DNA from: Marinihelvus sp036351115
Lineage (GTDB): Bacteria > Pseudomonadota > Gammaproteobacteria > Xanthomonadales > SZUA-36
Direction of reading: 5' to 3'
DNA length: 13,408 nucleotides
Assembly: GCA_036351115.1 (NCBI GenBank)
Contig: JAZBOL010000028.1
Location: 1-13,408 of the forward strand
Both the position numbers and the translations under genes were made by a program. Under the pieces are notes generated by a model. The model was not told the DNA's origin, did not search any database, and saw only the letters and a program-made list of their open reading frames with translations. This document shows positions 1 to 13,384 of this stretch, in pieces; position 1 is the stretch's first letter, and every line of letters starts with the position of its first letter.

Positions 1-1
1 C

Positions 2-115
2 CAGATGAAGGTGTCGCTGATTGCTCCGATCGCCATGGAAGAAGGTCTGCGTTTCGCGATTCGTGAAGGCGGTCGTACCGTCGGCGCGGGCGTCGTCGCC
101 AAGATCTTCGAGTAA
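2..115 (+). CDS. tuf: Elongation factor Tu, C-terminal end (partial)
   Basis: This is the last 37 codons of EF-Tu, the GTPase that brings aminoacyl-tRNA to the ribosomal A site. The frame is open from the window edge to a TAA at 113-115. The peptide contains the near-invariant block GLRFAIREGGRTVGAGVV and ends in AKIFE, matching the end of the third beta-barrel domain of bacterial EF-Tu. The GTPase domain and domain 2 lie outside the window. The gene sits just upstream of tRNA-Trp and secE, an arrangement found in several gammaproteobacteria. It is probably the copy at the end of an upstream str-type or tRNA-tuf cluster, but that cannot be seen here. Confidence 0.96.
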   Translation, partial: QMKVSLIAPIAMEEGLRFAIREGGRTVGAGVVAKIFE

Positions 116-170
116 AGCCCGAGGAAAAAATCGACGGATGAAACCCCGGGGGTTCGTCCGACAAGACACG

Positions 171-201
171 AAGCTGGCGGGCTGAATGGCCCGCCGGCTT
201 T
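171..201 (+). terminator. GC-rich hairpin downstream of tuf, probable terminator or attenuator
   Basis: Bases 171-182 pair with 189-200 around a six-base loop (183-188), with one G-T wobble. The stem is long and GC-rich, but only three T residues follow (199-201), so it is not a perfect intrinsic terminator. It lies 55 bases after the tuf stop and 22 bases before tRNA-Trp. It may end most tuf transcripts, letting part read through to the tRNA, or it may be a processing or 3'-end-stabilising structure. I see no convincing sigma-70 promoter between it and the tRNA, which favours partial read-through. Confidence 0.6.
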
Positions 202-222
202 CGCGTCGAAACTGAATGGAAT

Positions 223-298
<76 letters not shown>

Positions 299-302
299 GC
301 TT

Positions 303-330
303 CCGGTTCGGAACCGGGGTTGGCGCAACC
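303..330 (+). other. Two tandem short hairpins between tRNA-Trp and secE
   Basis: Bases 303-308 pair with 312-317 (CCGGTT/AACCGG, three-base loop). Bases 318-322 pair with 326-330 (GGTTG/CAACC, three-base loop). They begin five bases after the tRNA CCA end and directly abut. There is no T-tract, so these are not intrinsic terminators. They may protect the 5' end of the secE message after the tRNA is cut out. That role is inference from position. Confidence 0.4.
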
Positions 331-350
331 GACAGGAACATGTTCGACGG

Positions 351-731
351 ATGAACAGCAAGGTGGAATCAACCCGGTCCCCCGTGGTCGACAGCATGCT
401 GCTGATGATCTCGGTGGCGATGCTCATCGGCGGCATCTGGGCCTACTACTTCTACCAGGAACTGGCGATCACGCCGGTCCGGGTAGCGGGGCTCATTGGC
501 GTGACACTGGTTGCCGCCTGGGTGGCTGCCCAGTCCACACAGGGCGCGGCGCTGTTCCGCTTCTTCAAGGAAGCGGACATCGAGCGGCGTAAGGTGGTCT
601 GGCCGACGCACCAGGAAACGCTGCAGACCTCGCTCATGGTGATCGTCGTGACGATCATCATCTCGCTGTTTCTGGCGGGTGTGGACTGGTTGCTGGGCGC
701 CCTGGTCCGCAGCCTTCTGGGAGGGGGTTGA
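351..731 (+). CDS. secE: Preprotein translocase subunit SecE
   Basis: SecE is the essential small subunit that clamps SecY in the inner-membrane SecYEG export channel. The 126-residue product is close to the E. coli length (127) and has the three-helix gammaproteobacterial form. Membrane segments lie at about residues 15-35, 43-61 and 94-118. The conserved cytoplasmic amphipathic helix precedes the last segment, with the SecE signature around residues 78-92 (ERRKVVWPTHQETLQT). The ATG at 351 is the first usable start, because the upstream ATG at 340 runs into TGA at once. Its ribosome binding site is weak (AGGA at 334-337). The TGA at 729-731 lies two bases before the nusG start, so the two genes are surely co-transcribed and probably translationally coupled. 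Confidence 0.97.
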   Translation: MNSKVESTRSPVVDSMLLMISVAMLIGGIWAYYFYQELAITPVRVAGLIGVTLVAAWVAAQSTQGAALFRFFKEADIERRKVVWPTHQETLQTSLMVIVVTIIISLFLAGVDWLLGALVRSLLGGG

Positions 732-733
732 TC

Positions 734-1267
734 ATGGCCAAGCGCTGGTACGTCGTGCACGCGTTCTCGGGCTACGAGAACACGGTGAAGAAGTCGCTGG
801 AGGAGCGCGTGAAGCGCGCCGGCATGGAAGAGTACTTCGGCGACATTCTCGTCCCAACGGAAGAGGTCGTCGAAATGAAGGGCGGCCAGAAGCGTCGTTC
901 GGACCGTAAGTTCTTTCCCGGCTACGTGCTCGTGGAAATGGACATGACGGATGAGACCTGGCACCTCGTGAAGGACGTGCCCAAGGTCATGGGCTTCATC
1001 GGCGGCACGGCGGACCGGCCGGCCCCGATTACCCAGCGCGAGGCTGACGCGATCCTGAACCGTGTCCAGGAAGGCGTGGACAAGCCCAAGCCGAAGGTGC
1101 TGTTCGAGCCGGGCGAAATGGTTCGCGTGGTCGACGGCCCCTTCAACGACTTCAACGGCGTGGTCGAGGAAGTCAACTACGACAAGAGCCGCCTGCGGGT
1201 GGCCGTACTGATTTTTGGACGCTCGACCCCGGTGGAACTCGAATTCCACCAGGTCGAGAAATCCTGA
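734..1267 (+). CDS. nusG: Transcription termination/antitermination factor NusG
   Basis: NusG binds RNA polymerase across the clamp, suppresses pausing, and links the enzyme either to Rho or to ribosomal protein S10. The 177-residue product has the NGN domain at residues 1 to about 115 (RWYVVHAFSGYE near the start, RKFFPGYVLVEM, and VMGFIGGTADRPAPI). After a linker comes the C-terminal KOW domain at about 123-177 (FEPGEMVRVVDGPFNDFNGVVEEV). I chose the ATG at 734 over an in-frame TTG at 728 because GGGAGGGGG at 719-727 is well placed for it and MAKRWYVV matches the family start. The gene lies two bases after secE, the usual secE-nusG pair. Nothing unusual is seen. Confidence 0.98.
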   Translation: MAKRWYVVHAFSGYENTVKKSLEERVKRAGMEEYFGDILVPTEEVVEMKGGQKRRSDRKFFPGYVLVEMDMTDETWHLVKDVPKVMGFIGGTADRPAPITQREADAILNRVQEGVDKPKPKVLFEPGEMVRVVDGPFNDFNGVVEEVNYDKSRLRVAVLIFGRSTPVELEFHQVEKS

Positions 1268-1328
1268 GCGCCGAAAGGCGCATTGATAACGGGGAGCCCA
1301 GGTCCGAGTGGCCGGGCGTTTGAACCCG
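1268..1328 (+). promoter_or_regulatory. rplK leader: candidate ribosomal protein L1 binding site plus GAAA hairpin
   Basis: A short hairpin, GCGCC-GAAA-GGCGC (1268-1281), follows the nusG stop directly. Downstream, CGGG (1290-1293) can pair with CCCG (1325-1328), and GCCC plus GG (1296-1299, 1301-1302) with CC plus GGGC (1312-1317). This leaves an asymmetric internal loop of GA on one side and GTTTGAA on the other. From memory, the L1 site in 23S rRNA and in L11-operon leaders shows the same plan, including the GGGAGCC strand seen here at 1292-1298. L1 would bind it to repress rplK-rplA translation when in excess. The fold was drawn by eye and not scored. Confidence 0.5.
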
Positions 1329-1339
1329 AGGAGTAAAAC

Positions 1340-1774
1340 ATGGCTAAGAAAATCCTGGCTTACATCAAGCTGCAGGTGCCGGCCGGCCAGGCGAATCCGA
1401 GTCCCCCCGTGGGCCCGGCGCTGGGTCAGCACGGGGTAAACATCATGGAGTTCTGCAAGGCCTTCAACGCGAAGGTGGCAGACGTGGAACCGGGTCTGCC
1501 GATTCCCGTGGTGATCACCGTGTACGCCGATCGCAGCTTCACGTTTATCACCAAGACCCCGCCGGCCGCCGTGCTGCTGCGCAAGGCTGCGGGCGTTGCC
1601 AAGGGCAGTGGTGAACCGAACACCAACAAGGTGGGCAAGGTCACCCGCGCCCAGCTCGAAGAGATCGCCAAGGCGAAGGAACCGGACCTGACGGCTGCCG
1701 ACATGGACGCCGCGGTGCGCACCATCGCCGGCTCGGCCCGCAGCATGGGCCTCGAAGTGGAGGGCGTGGAGTAA
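1340..1774 (+). CDS. rplK: 50S ribosomal protein L11
   Basis: L11 forms the base of the ribosomal stalk, binds the GTPase-associated region of 23S rRNA, and is needed for RelA stringent signalling. The 144-residue product matches the usual length (about 142). The N-terminal domain has the classic run PPVGPALGQHGVNIMEFCKAFN near residues 22-43, with the prolines known in other species to be involved in thiostrepton and micrococcin response. The rRNA-binding C-terminal domain includes NTNKVGKVT, and the protein ends RSMGLEVEGVE. The start has a good ribosome binding site (GAGGAG, 1328-1333). The stop TAA shares its last base with the rplA start, so rplK and rplA are coupled. Confidence 0.99.
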   Translation: MAKKILAYIKLQVPAGQANPSPPVGPALGQHGVNIMEFCKAFNAKVADVEPGLPIPVVITVYADRSFTFITKTPPAAVLLRKAAGVAKGSGEPNTNKVGKVTRAQLEEIAKAKEPDLTAADMDAAVRTIAGSARSMGLEVEGVE

Positions 1775-2472
1775 TGGCCAAGATGAGCAAACGCATGCGC
1801 GCCATCGAGGAGCGCATTGATCGCGACAAGATCTACGACGTGGACGAGGGTCTGGCGCTGCTGAAGGACATGAGCAAGCTGAACTTCCGCGAGTCTGTCG
1901 ACGTGGCCGTGCGCCTCGGTGTCGACCCGCGCAAATCCGACCAGAACGTCCGCGGTTCCACCGTGCTGCCGAACGGCACCGGCAAGGAAGTTCGCGTGGC
2001 GGTTTTCGCCCAGGGCGAAAACGCGGAGAAGGCCAAGGCCGCAGGCGCTGACGCCGTGGGCATGGACGACCTGCACGACCAGATCAAGGACGGCGACCTG
2101 GATTTCGGCGTGGTGATCGCCACCCCGGACGCCATGCGCGTCGTGGGCAAGCTGGGCCAGGTGCTCGGTCCCCGCGGCCTGATGCCGAACCCCAAGGTCG
2201 GCACGGTGACGCCGGACGTGGAGACGGCGGTCAAAAACGCCAAGGCGGGCCAGGTCCGTTTCCGCACGGACAAGGCCGGCATCATCCACAGCACCATCGG
2301 CAAGGCCGATTTCGAGGTGGACGCCCTGAAGGCGAACCTTTCGGCTCTGCTGGCGGACCTCGTGAAGCTCAAGCCCGCGTCGAGCAAGGGTCACTACCTG
2401 AAGAAGGTGGCGGTTTCCACGACCATGGGTCCGGGCATCACGATCGATCACACGCAGCTGGACAAGGCCTGA
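1774..2472 (+). CDS. rplA: 50S ribosomal protein L1
   Basis: L1 builds the mobile stalk on the E-site side of the 50S subunit and helps release deacylated tRNA. It also represses the L11 operon by binding its messenger. The 232-residue product is within two residues of the E. coli protein. Family marks include KSDQNVRG (about 54-61), the signature LGPRGLMPNPKVGTV at 131-145, and the C-terminal YLKKVAVSTTMGPGI. The start MAKMSKRMRAI aligns with MAKLTKRMRVI of E. coli, which supports the ATG at 1774 over a second ATG at 1783. It overlaps the rplK stop by one base (TAATG), so it is probably translated by coupling with rplK. Confidence 0.99.
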   Translation: MAKMSKRMRAIEERIDRDKIYDVDEGLALLKDMSKLNFRESVDVAVRLGVDPRKSDQNVRGSTVLPNGTGKEVRVAVFAQGENAEKAKAAGADAVGMDDLHDQIKDGDLDFGVVIATPDAMRVVGKLGQVLGPRGLMPNPKVGTVTPDVETAVKNAKAGQVRFRTDKAGIIHSTIGKADFEVDALKANLSALLADLVKLKPASSKGHYLKKVAVSTTMGPGITIDHTQLDKA

Positions 2473-2569
2473 AGCCGGGTTCACTGCATACAGCATTTCG
2501 GGAGCGCGGCCTGGCCACGCGACCGGAGTAGGCGGGCTGCACCCGGGACCTTTCCCAGGAAGGGGTTCG

Positions 2570-2625
2570 GGCCAAGGCCGTCAAAGACCGCAGGTATCGG
2601 TCGCCTCGTCACCACGAGGGGTGAG
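2570..2625 (+). promoter_or_regulatory. Probable L10(L7/L12)4 autoregulatory binding site (L10 leader)
   Basis: The segment GGCCGTCAAAGACCGCAGG (2576-2594) closely resembles what I remember of the conserved core of gammaproteobacterial rplJ leaders. In E. coli this is the site where L10 in complex with L7/L12 binds and represses rplJ-rplL translation. Two local stems are visible: GACCG/CGGTC (2586-2590 with 2598-2602) and CCTCGT/ACGAGG (2604-2609 with 2614-2619). The site lies roughly 200 bases upstream of the rplJ start, about where it is in E. coli. Its exact limits are uncertain. Confidence 0.65.
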
Positions 2626-2640
2626 CCGGTTTAAGGGTGT

Positions 2641-2652
2641 CCGGGCAACCGG
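2641..2652 (+). repeat. 12-base direct repeat, copy 1 (CCGGGCAACCGG)
   Basis: An exact copy of this 12-mer recurs at 2771-2782, 130 bases downstream, so the pair flanks the large leader hairpin. The AACCGG half of this copy can pair with CCGGTT at 2626-2631. It can also pair with CCGGTT at 2779-2784, next to the rplJ ribosome binding site, so alternative folds are possible. Whether the repeat is functional, a duplication scar or chance is not known. Confidence 0.6.
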
Positions 2653-2677
2653 CCACGGCCTGCGCAGATGGTGGAGC

Positions 2678-2743
2678 CCCCGCTACTGGATCGGGTTCCA
2701 GGGTCGGAACCCGGAGTTTCCGGAGCCCGATCCCGTAGCGGGG
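2678..2743 (+). repeat. Large inverted repeat (22-bp stem) in the rplJ leader
   Basis: Bases 2678-2699 pair with 2722-2743 with one mismatch (2687/2734) and one G-T wobble (2696/2725). The loop is 22 bases (2700-2721). A second, competing stem is perfect: GGGTTCC (2693-2699) with GGAACCC (2706-2712). There is no T-tract, so it is not an intrinsic terminator. It may be an mRNA processing or stability structure, an antitermination element, or a dispersed palindromic repeat of the REP/MITE kind. The sequence alone does not decide. Confidence 0.7.
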
Positions 2744-2770
2744 TACCCACTGATTAACGTCTGGAACGGA

Positions 2771-2782
2771 CCGGGCAACCGG
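2771..2782 (+). repeat. 12-base direct repeat, copy 2 (CCGGGCAACCGG)
   Basis: This is the exact second copy of the 12-mer at 2641-2652. It runs into the hairpin over the rplJ ribosome binding site: its last two bases (2781-2782) begin that stem. It therefore sits where it could influence rplJ translation. Confidence 0.6.
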
Positions 2783-2805
2783 TTCCTGGACTCCAGGAGG
2801 TAACC
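2781..2805 (+). promoter_or_regulatory. Hairpin partly covering the rplJ ribosome binding site
   Basis: CCTGG (2785-2789) pairs with CCAGG (2793-2797), and GGTT (2781-2784) can extend the stem with AACC (2802-2805), leaving AGGT bulged. The ribosome binding site AGGAGG (2795-2800) is six bases before the ATG and is partly held in this stem. This could tune rplJ translation or make it depend on upstream folding. The small three-base loop makes the structure modest in stability. Confidence 0.45.
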
Positions 2806-2806
2806 A

Positions 2807-3334
2807 ATGGCGCTCAATCTTGAGCAGAAAAAGGCAGTCGTGGCGGAAGTGTCCGAAGTGGCAAAGAACGCCCTGTCTGCTGTCGCGGCGGAGTATCGCG
2901 GTCTGACCGTTGAAGAACTCACGGACCTGCGTGTGAAAGCACGCCAGGGCGGTGTGTACGTCAAGGTGGCCAAGAATACCCTCGTCCGCAGGGCCGTGGA
3001 AGGTACCGAGTTCGAGTGTCTGAGTGATGAACTGACGGGTCCGATCCTGTTGGCATTCAGCATGGAGGACCCCGGTGCCGCTGCGCGCCTGGTCAAGGAC
3101 TACGCCAAGGAGCATAACCTGCTCGTGGCGAAGACCGTGGCGATTGGTGGCCAGGTGTTCGATGCTTCCGAGCTGGAACGCCTGTCGAAGCTGCCGACCT
3201 ACGACCAGGCGATCGCCATGTTGATGGGTGTGATGAAAGCACCGGTCGAGAAATTCGTCCGGACGCTGGCAGAGCCCCACACCAAGATGGTTCGCACTTT
3301 CGCTGCCGTGCGGGACGCAAAGCAGTCTGCCTGA
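2807..3334 (+). CDS. rplJ: 50S ribosomal protein L10
   Basis: L10 anchors L7/L12 dimers to the 23S rRNA stalk base beside L11, and as L10(L12)4 it represses its own messenger. The 175-residue product is about ten residues longer than E. coli L10, a length I recall in some related gammaproteobacteria. The N-terminal rRNA-binding domain runs from MALNLEQKKAVVAEV to about residue 130 and includes the family run YRGLTVEELTDLRVKAR. The C-terminal helical tail (VEKFVRTLAEPHTKMVRTFAAV) is the L7/L12-binding spine. The start has a strong AGGAGG (2795-2800), partly within a hairpin. The gene is followed after 54 bases by rplL. Confidence 0.98.
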   Translation: MALNLEQKKAVVAEVSEVAKNALSAVAAEYRGLTVEELTDLRVKARQGGVYVKVAKNTLVRRAVEGTEFECLSDELTGPILLAFSMEDPGAAARLVKDYAKEHNLLVAKTVAIGGQVFDASELERLSKLPTYDQAIAMLMGVMKAPVEKFVRTLAEPHTKMVRTFAAVRDAKQSA

Positions 3335-3388
3335 GCAATCCCTTTTTTGTGGGCATAAGCCCCGTTTAACGTAATTGGAGAGACGACA
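3335..3388 (+). other. rplJ-rplL spacer with T-run and small hairpin
   Basis: The 54-base spacer has a run of six T (3343-3348) and a four-base-pair hairpin, GGGC-ATAA-GCCC (3351-3362). The T-run precedes rather than follows the hairpin, so it is not a terminator. The rplL ribosome binding site is GGAGAG (3377-3382). High, independent initiation at rplL is expected because four or more L12 copies are made per L10. Confidence 0.5.
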
Positions 3389-3769
3389 ATGGCCGTTTCA
3401 AAAGAAGACATCCTCGAAACCATCGCCAACATGAGCGTGATGGACGTGGTCGAGCTGATCGACGCCATGGAAGAGAAGTTCGGCGTTTCCGCCGCTGCTC
3501 CCGTGGCCGCCGTGGCTGCTCCCGCTGCTGGTGGCGACGCCGGCGCTGCGGAAGAGAAGTCCGAGTTCGACGTGGTGCTGACCTCTTTCGGTGGCAACAA
3601 GGTTCCGGTGATCAAGGCAGTTCGCGAGATCACGGGCCTGGGCCTGAAAGAAGCCAAGGACCTGGTCGAAGGCGCTCCTTCCCCGATCAAGGAAGGCGTC
3701 GAGAAGGCGGAAGCCGAGGAAATCCAGAAGAAACTCGAAGAAGCTGGCGCTTCTGTCGAGGTCAAGTAA
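3389..3769 (+). CDS. rplL: 50S ribosomal protein L7/L12
   Basis: L7/L12 is the multi-copy acidic stalk protein that recruits and stimulates translational GTPases (EF-Tu, EF-G, IF2). The 126-residue product has the three usual parts. The dimerisation and L10-binding domain is at 1 to about 33 (ILETIANMSVMDVVELIDAMEEKFGV). The flexible Ala/Gly/Pro hinge is at about 34-54. The globular factor-binding domain is at 57-126, with KVPVIKAVREITGLGLKEAKDLVEGAP. Length and sequence are typical. It is followed by a 188-base structured spacer before rpoB. Confidence 0.99.
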   Translation: MAVSKEDILETIANMSVMDVVELIDAMEEKFGVSAAAPVAAVAAPAAGGDAGAAEEKSEFDVVLTSFGGNKVPVIKAVREITGLGLKEAKDLVEGAPSPIKEGVEKAEAEEIQKKLEEAGASVEVK

Positions 3770-3796
3770 ATCTCCGGCCCTCGCGGGCAAGAGATT

Positions 3797-3831
3797 GGAA
3801 CGGCTGGGGATTTCGGTCCCCGGCCTGTTCC
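3797..3831 (+). terminator. Strong hairpin in the rplL-rpoB spacer (attenuator or RNase III site)
   Basis: GGAAC and the following nine bases (3797-3810) pair with 3817-3831, with one wobble and one bulged T (3826). This gives 14 base pairs capped by a TTCG-type loop. No T-tract follows, so termination should be partial at most. The E. coli rplL-rpoB spacer carries both a partial attenuator and an RNase III processing site, which lower rpoBC expression relative to the ribosomal proteins. This hairpin is in the corresponding position. Which of the two roles applies cannot be told from sequence. Confidence 0.6.
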
Positions 3832-3842
3832 TGTTGGTGGCG

Positions 3843-3886
3843 ACCGGTCAGGCCGGTACGACACGAACGCATGGTCCCCGGCGCCA
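3843..3886 (+). other. Further hairpins in the rplL-rpoB spacer
   Basis: ACCGG (3843-3847) pairs with CCGGT (3853-3857) around TCAGG. Downstream, CCGGCGC and GGCGTCGG form an imperfect stem within about 3868-3886 with a small loop. With the larger hairpin upstream they make most of the 188-base spacer foldable. The remaining bases to the rpoB start hold only a weak ribosome binding site (AGGCGG, 3944-3949). No promoter was identified. Confidence 0.4.
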
Positions 3887-3957
3887 AGGCGTCGGTGGAT
3901 CCCAGACAACAGTTTGAGCCGGCCGACGGGCGGGCACATGCTTAGGCGGTGTGAAAC

Positions 3958-8037
<4,080 letters not shown>

Positions 8038-8056
8038 TCGGACAGGAGACGTCACA

Positions 8057-12316
<4,260 letters not shown>

Positions 12317-12337
12317 GGCGATTCAGCGCAACAACGG

Positions 12338-12367
12338 AAAAGCCCGCCGATTGGCGGGCTTTTTTTT
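12338..12367. terminator. Intrinsic terminator after rpoC, usable in both directions
   Basis: GCCCGCC (12342-12348) pairs with GGCGGGC (12353-12359) around GATT. It is preceded by AAAA and followed by eight T, a textbook Rho-independent terminator for rpoC. Read on the other strand, the same stem is followed by TTTT, so it can also end the converging - strand gene, whose stop lies about 60 bases away. It closes the rpoBC transcript, so any str operon further on would need its own promoter. Confidence 0.93.
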
Positions 12368-12428
12368 GAAAAAGAGGCGTGGAGATCGCCTTCAAAATTT
12401 CGCGATTGCGACTACCGAAGGCATCACA

Positions 12429-13373
12429 CTAGGGCACAGGGATCCAGATGTAACGGCTGCAAAAACGAGCGCCCACCGGGACAGTTTGACCTTCCGGCCC
12501 CGTCTTTGGTGTAGACCATCCATCGCAAACCATCATCCAACCTCTGCTTGGCATCGGCGCTCCGGAGTTCCCGCAAAATGAACCCTCGCACATGCCGGGT
12601 CTGAAAGGTACGGTAACGCTACCGTTGTTATCCGTCGGCGGGGGTTCGTAAGCAGCGCAATCGCAAAAACTGGGCGATGCCACTATGAACACCCCGCCGG
12701 CAATGATTCCGCCCAAAACAGCGCCGTGTGGACCTCCATAAAGTAAACCAATTCCCCCACCCACTATTATTGCGCCGAAACCAGCCGCAATCTGTCTCCC
12801 ACAAAGCTCAGAATCTGCTGTGCACCGTGGCGCGGGATCAGAGTTTGTTGTTGTGACGTATTTGCCCAGTGGATGCTGGATATGGGTCTCGATCATCTGA
12901 GTCGCGACATAATCTGCCCAAGCGTCCCGGAGATCCTCGAACTCGCGTTGCACCGAGTTAGTAGGATTACCCGCGCTTACCCAAGCGGTTTCATTCCAGC
13001 CCCCAGAAGGCTCCATTACGCTGGTGACTTGGCCGGTTCTGAGATTCTCAATACGGTACTGGCTATTGCTTATATAAGTCAGTTTAAAGTCGTCGCCCGG
13101 TGTGTAGAGAAACGCGGAATTGGAAGCATCAGATTTAGTCAGCAGTAATTCATGTCCGTTTTTGGTTACAAATCTCACTCGACGCAAGAGCCTTACACCG
13201 AACGAAAAAACCTCTTCTACAGCAATGTAACCAGCGGGGTCTGTGAATACGACATCATTTACTTCGATGACAGAATCATCGAAAGAGGGGTCTTGTGAAT
13301 CGAAAGCTAATGCGTCAGAAACTAGCGTCGTTCCGATAAGCCAGCTAAAGGCGAAAATACAAATGGTCCTCAT
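12429..13373 (-). CDS. Predicted secreted protein of unknown function, cysteine- and glycine-rich
   Basis: I do not recognise this 314-residue protein. Residues 1-23 look like a Sec signal peptide: Arg at 2, a hydrophobic core, and cleavage likely after ALA-23. Residues 30-175 look globular and polar, with a Trp-containing stretch near 126-155. A glycine-rich hydrophobic segment at about 194-232 holds GxxxG steps (209-213, 217-221, 222-226), a glycine-zipper pattern that could insert in or cross a membrane. The mature part has eight cysteines (184, 191, 237, 239, 262, 267, 283, 305), which suggests disulfides. AAGGAGGA lies just upstream of the ATG. GC of sampled lines is roughly 43-58%, well below the neighbouring genes, hinting at transfer. 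It converges on rpoC, where rpsL is common in relatives. Confidence 0.8.
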   Translation of the reverse strand: MRTICIFAFSWLIGTTLVSDALAFDSQDPSFDDSVIEVNDVVFTDPAGYIAVEEVFSFGVRLLRRVRFVTKNGHELLLTKSDASNSAFLYTPGDDFKLTYISNSQYRIENLRTGQVTSVMEPSGGWNETAWVSAGNPTNSVQREFEDLRDAWADYVATQMIETHIQHPLGKYVTTTNSDPAPRCTADSELCGRQIAAGFGAIIVGGGIGLLYGGPHGAVLGGIIAGGVFIVASPSFCDCAAYEPPPTDNNGSVTVPFRPGMCEGSFCGNSGAPMPSRGWMMVCDGWSTPKTGPEGQTVPVGARFCSRYIWIPVP

Positions 13374-13376
13374 TGC

Positions 13377-13384
13377 TCCTCCTT
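13377..13384 (-). promoter_or_regulatory. Strong ribosome binding site of the - strand secreted-protein gene
   Basis: On the - strand this reads AAGGAGGA, an almost perfect Shine-Dalgarno sequence, a few bases before the ATG at 13371-13373. It supports both the start codon and the reality of the gene. Only about 25 further bases of upstream sequence lie in the window, so no promoter can be called. Confidence 0.8.

Larger units (their letters stand above)
2473..2806 (+). promoter_or_regulatory. 334-base rplA-rplJ spacer: long structured rplJ leader
   Basis: No convincing gene lies here. A 60-codon open frame at 2621-2803 has no ribosome binding site and crosses the hairpins, so I treat it as chance. 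In order, the stretch holds a GC-rich segment (2500-2560), a probable L10-L12 binding site (about 2570-2625), and one copy of a 12-base direct repeat (2641-2652). These are followed by a large hairpin (2678-2743), the second repeat copy (2771-2782), and a hairpin over the rplJ ribosome binding site (2781-2805). In E. coli a promoter and the L10 control site both lie in this spacer. I could not pick out a clear sigma-70 promoter here. Confidence 0.7.

Noticed and set aside
728..733. TTG start for nusG two codons upstream of the ATG
   Set aside because: It overlaps the end of the ribosome binding site region and the secE stop. The ATG at 734 fits family alignment and spacing better.
452..2496. 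Antisense frames opposite secE, nusG, rplK and rplA
   Set aside because: They cross several sense genes, have no motif, and show shadow-type composition.
2621..2803. 60-codon + strand open frame in the rplJ leader
   Set aside because: It has no ribosome binding site, spans the large hairpin and direct repeats, and its translation reflects the repeats. A leader peptide is not supported.
3341..3362. Terminator between rplJ and rplL suggested by a T-run and small hairpin
   Set aside because: The T-run lies before the hairpin and the stem is only four base pairs. rplL must be expressed at a higher level than rplJ, not cut off.
12873..13148. 91-codon + strand frame opposite the - strand secreted-protein gene
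   Set aside because: The - strand gene has a signal peptide and strong ribosome binding site. This frame has neither and no recognisable feature.
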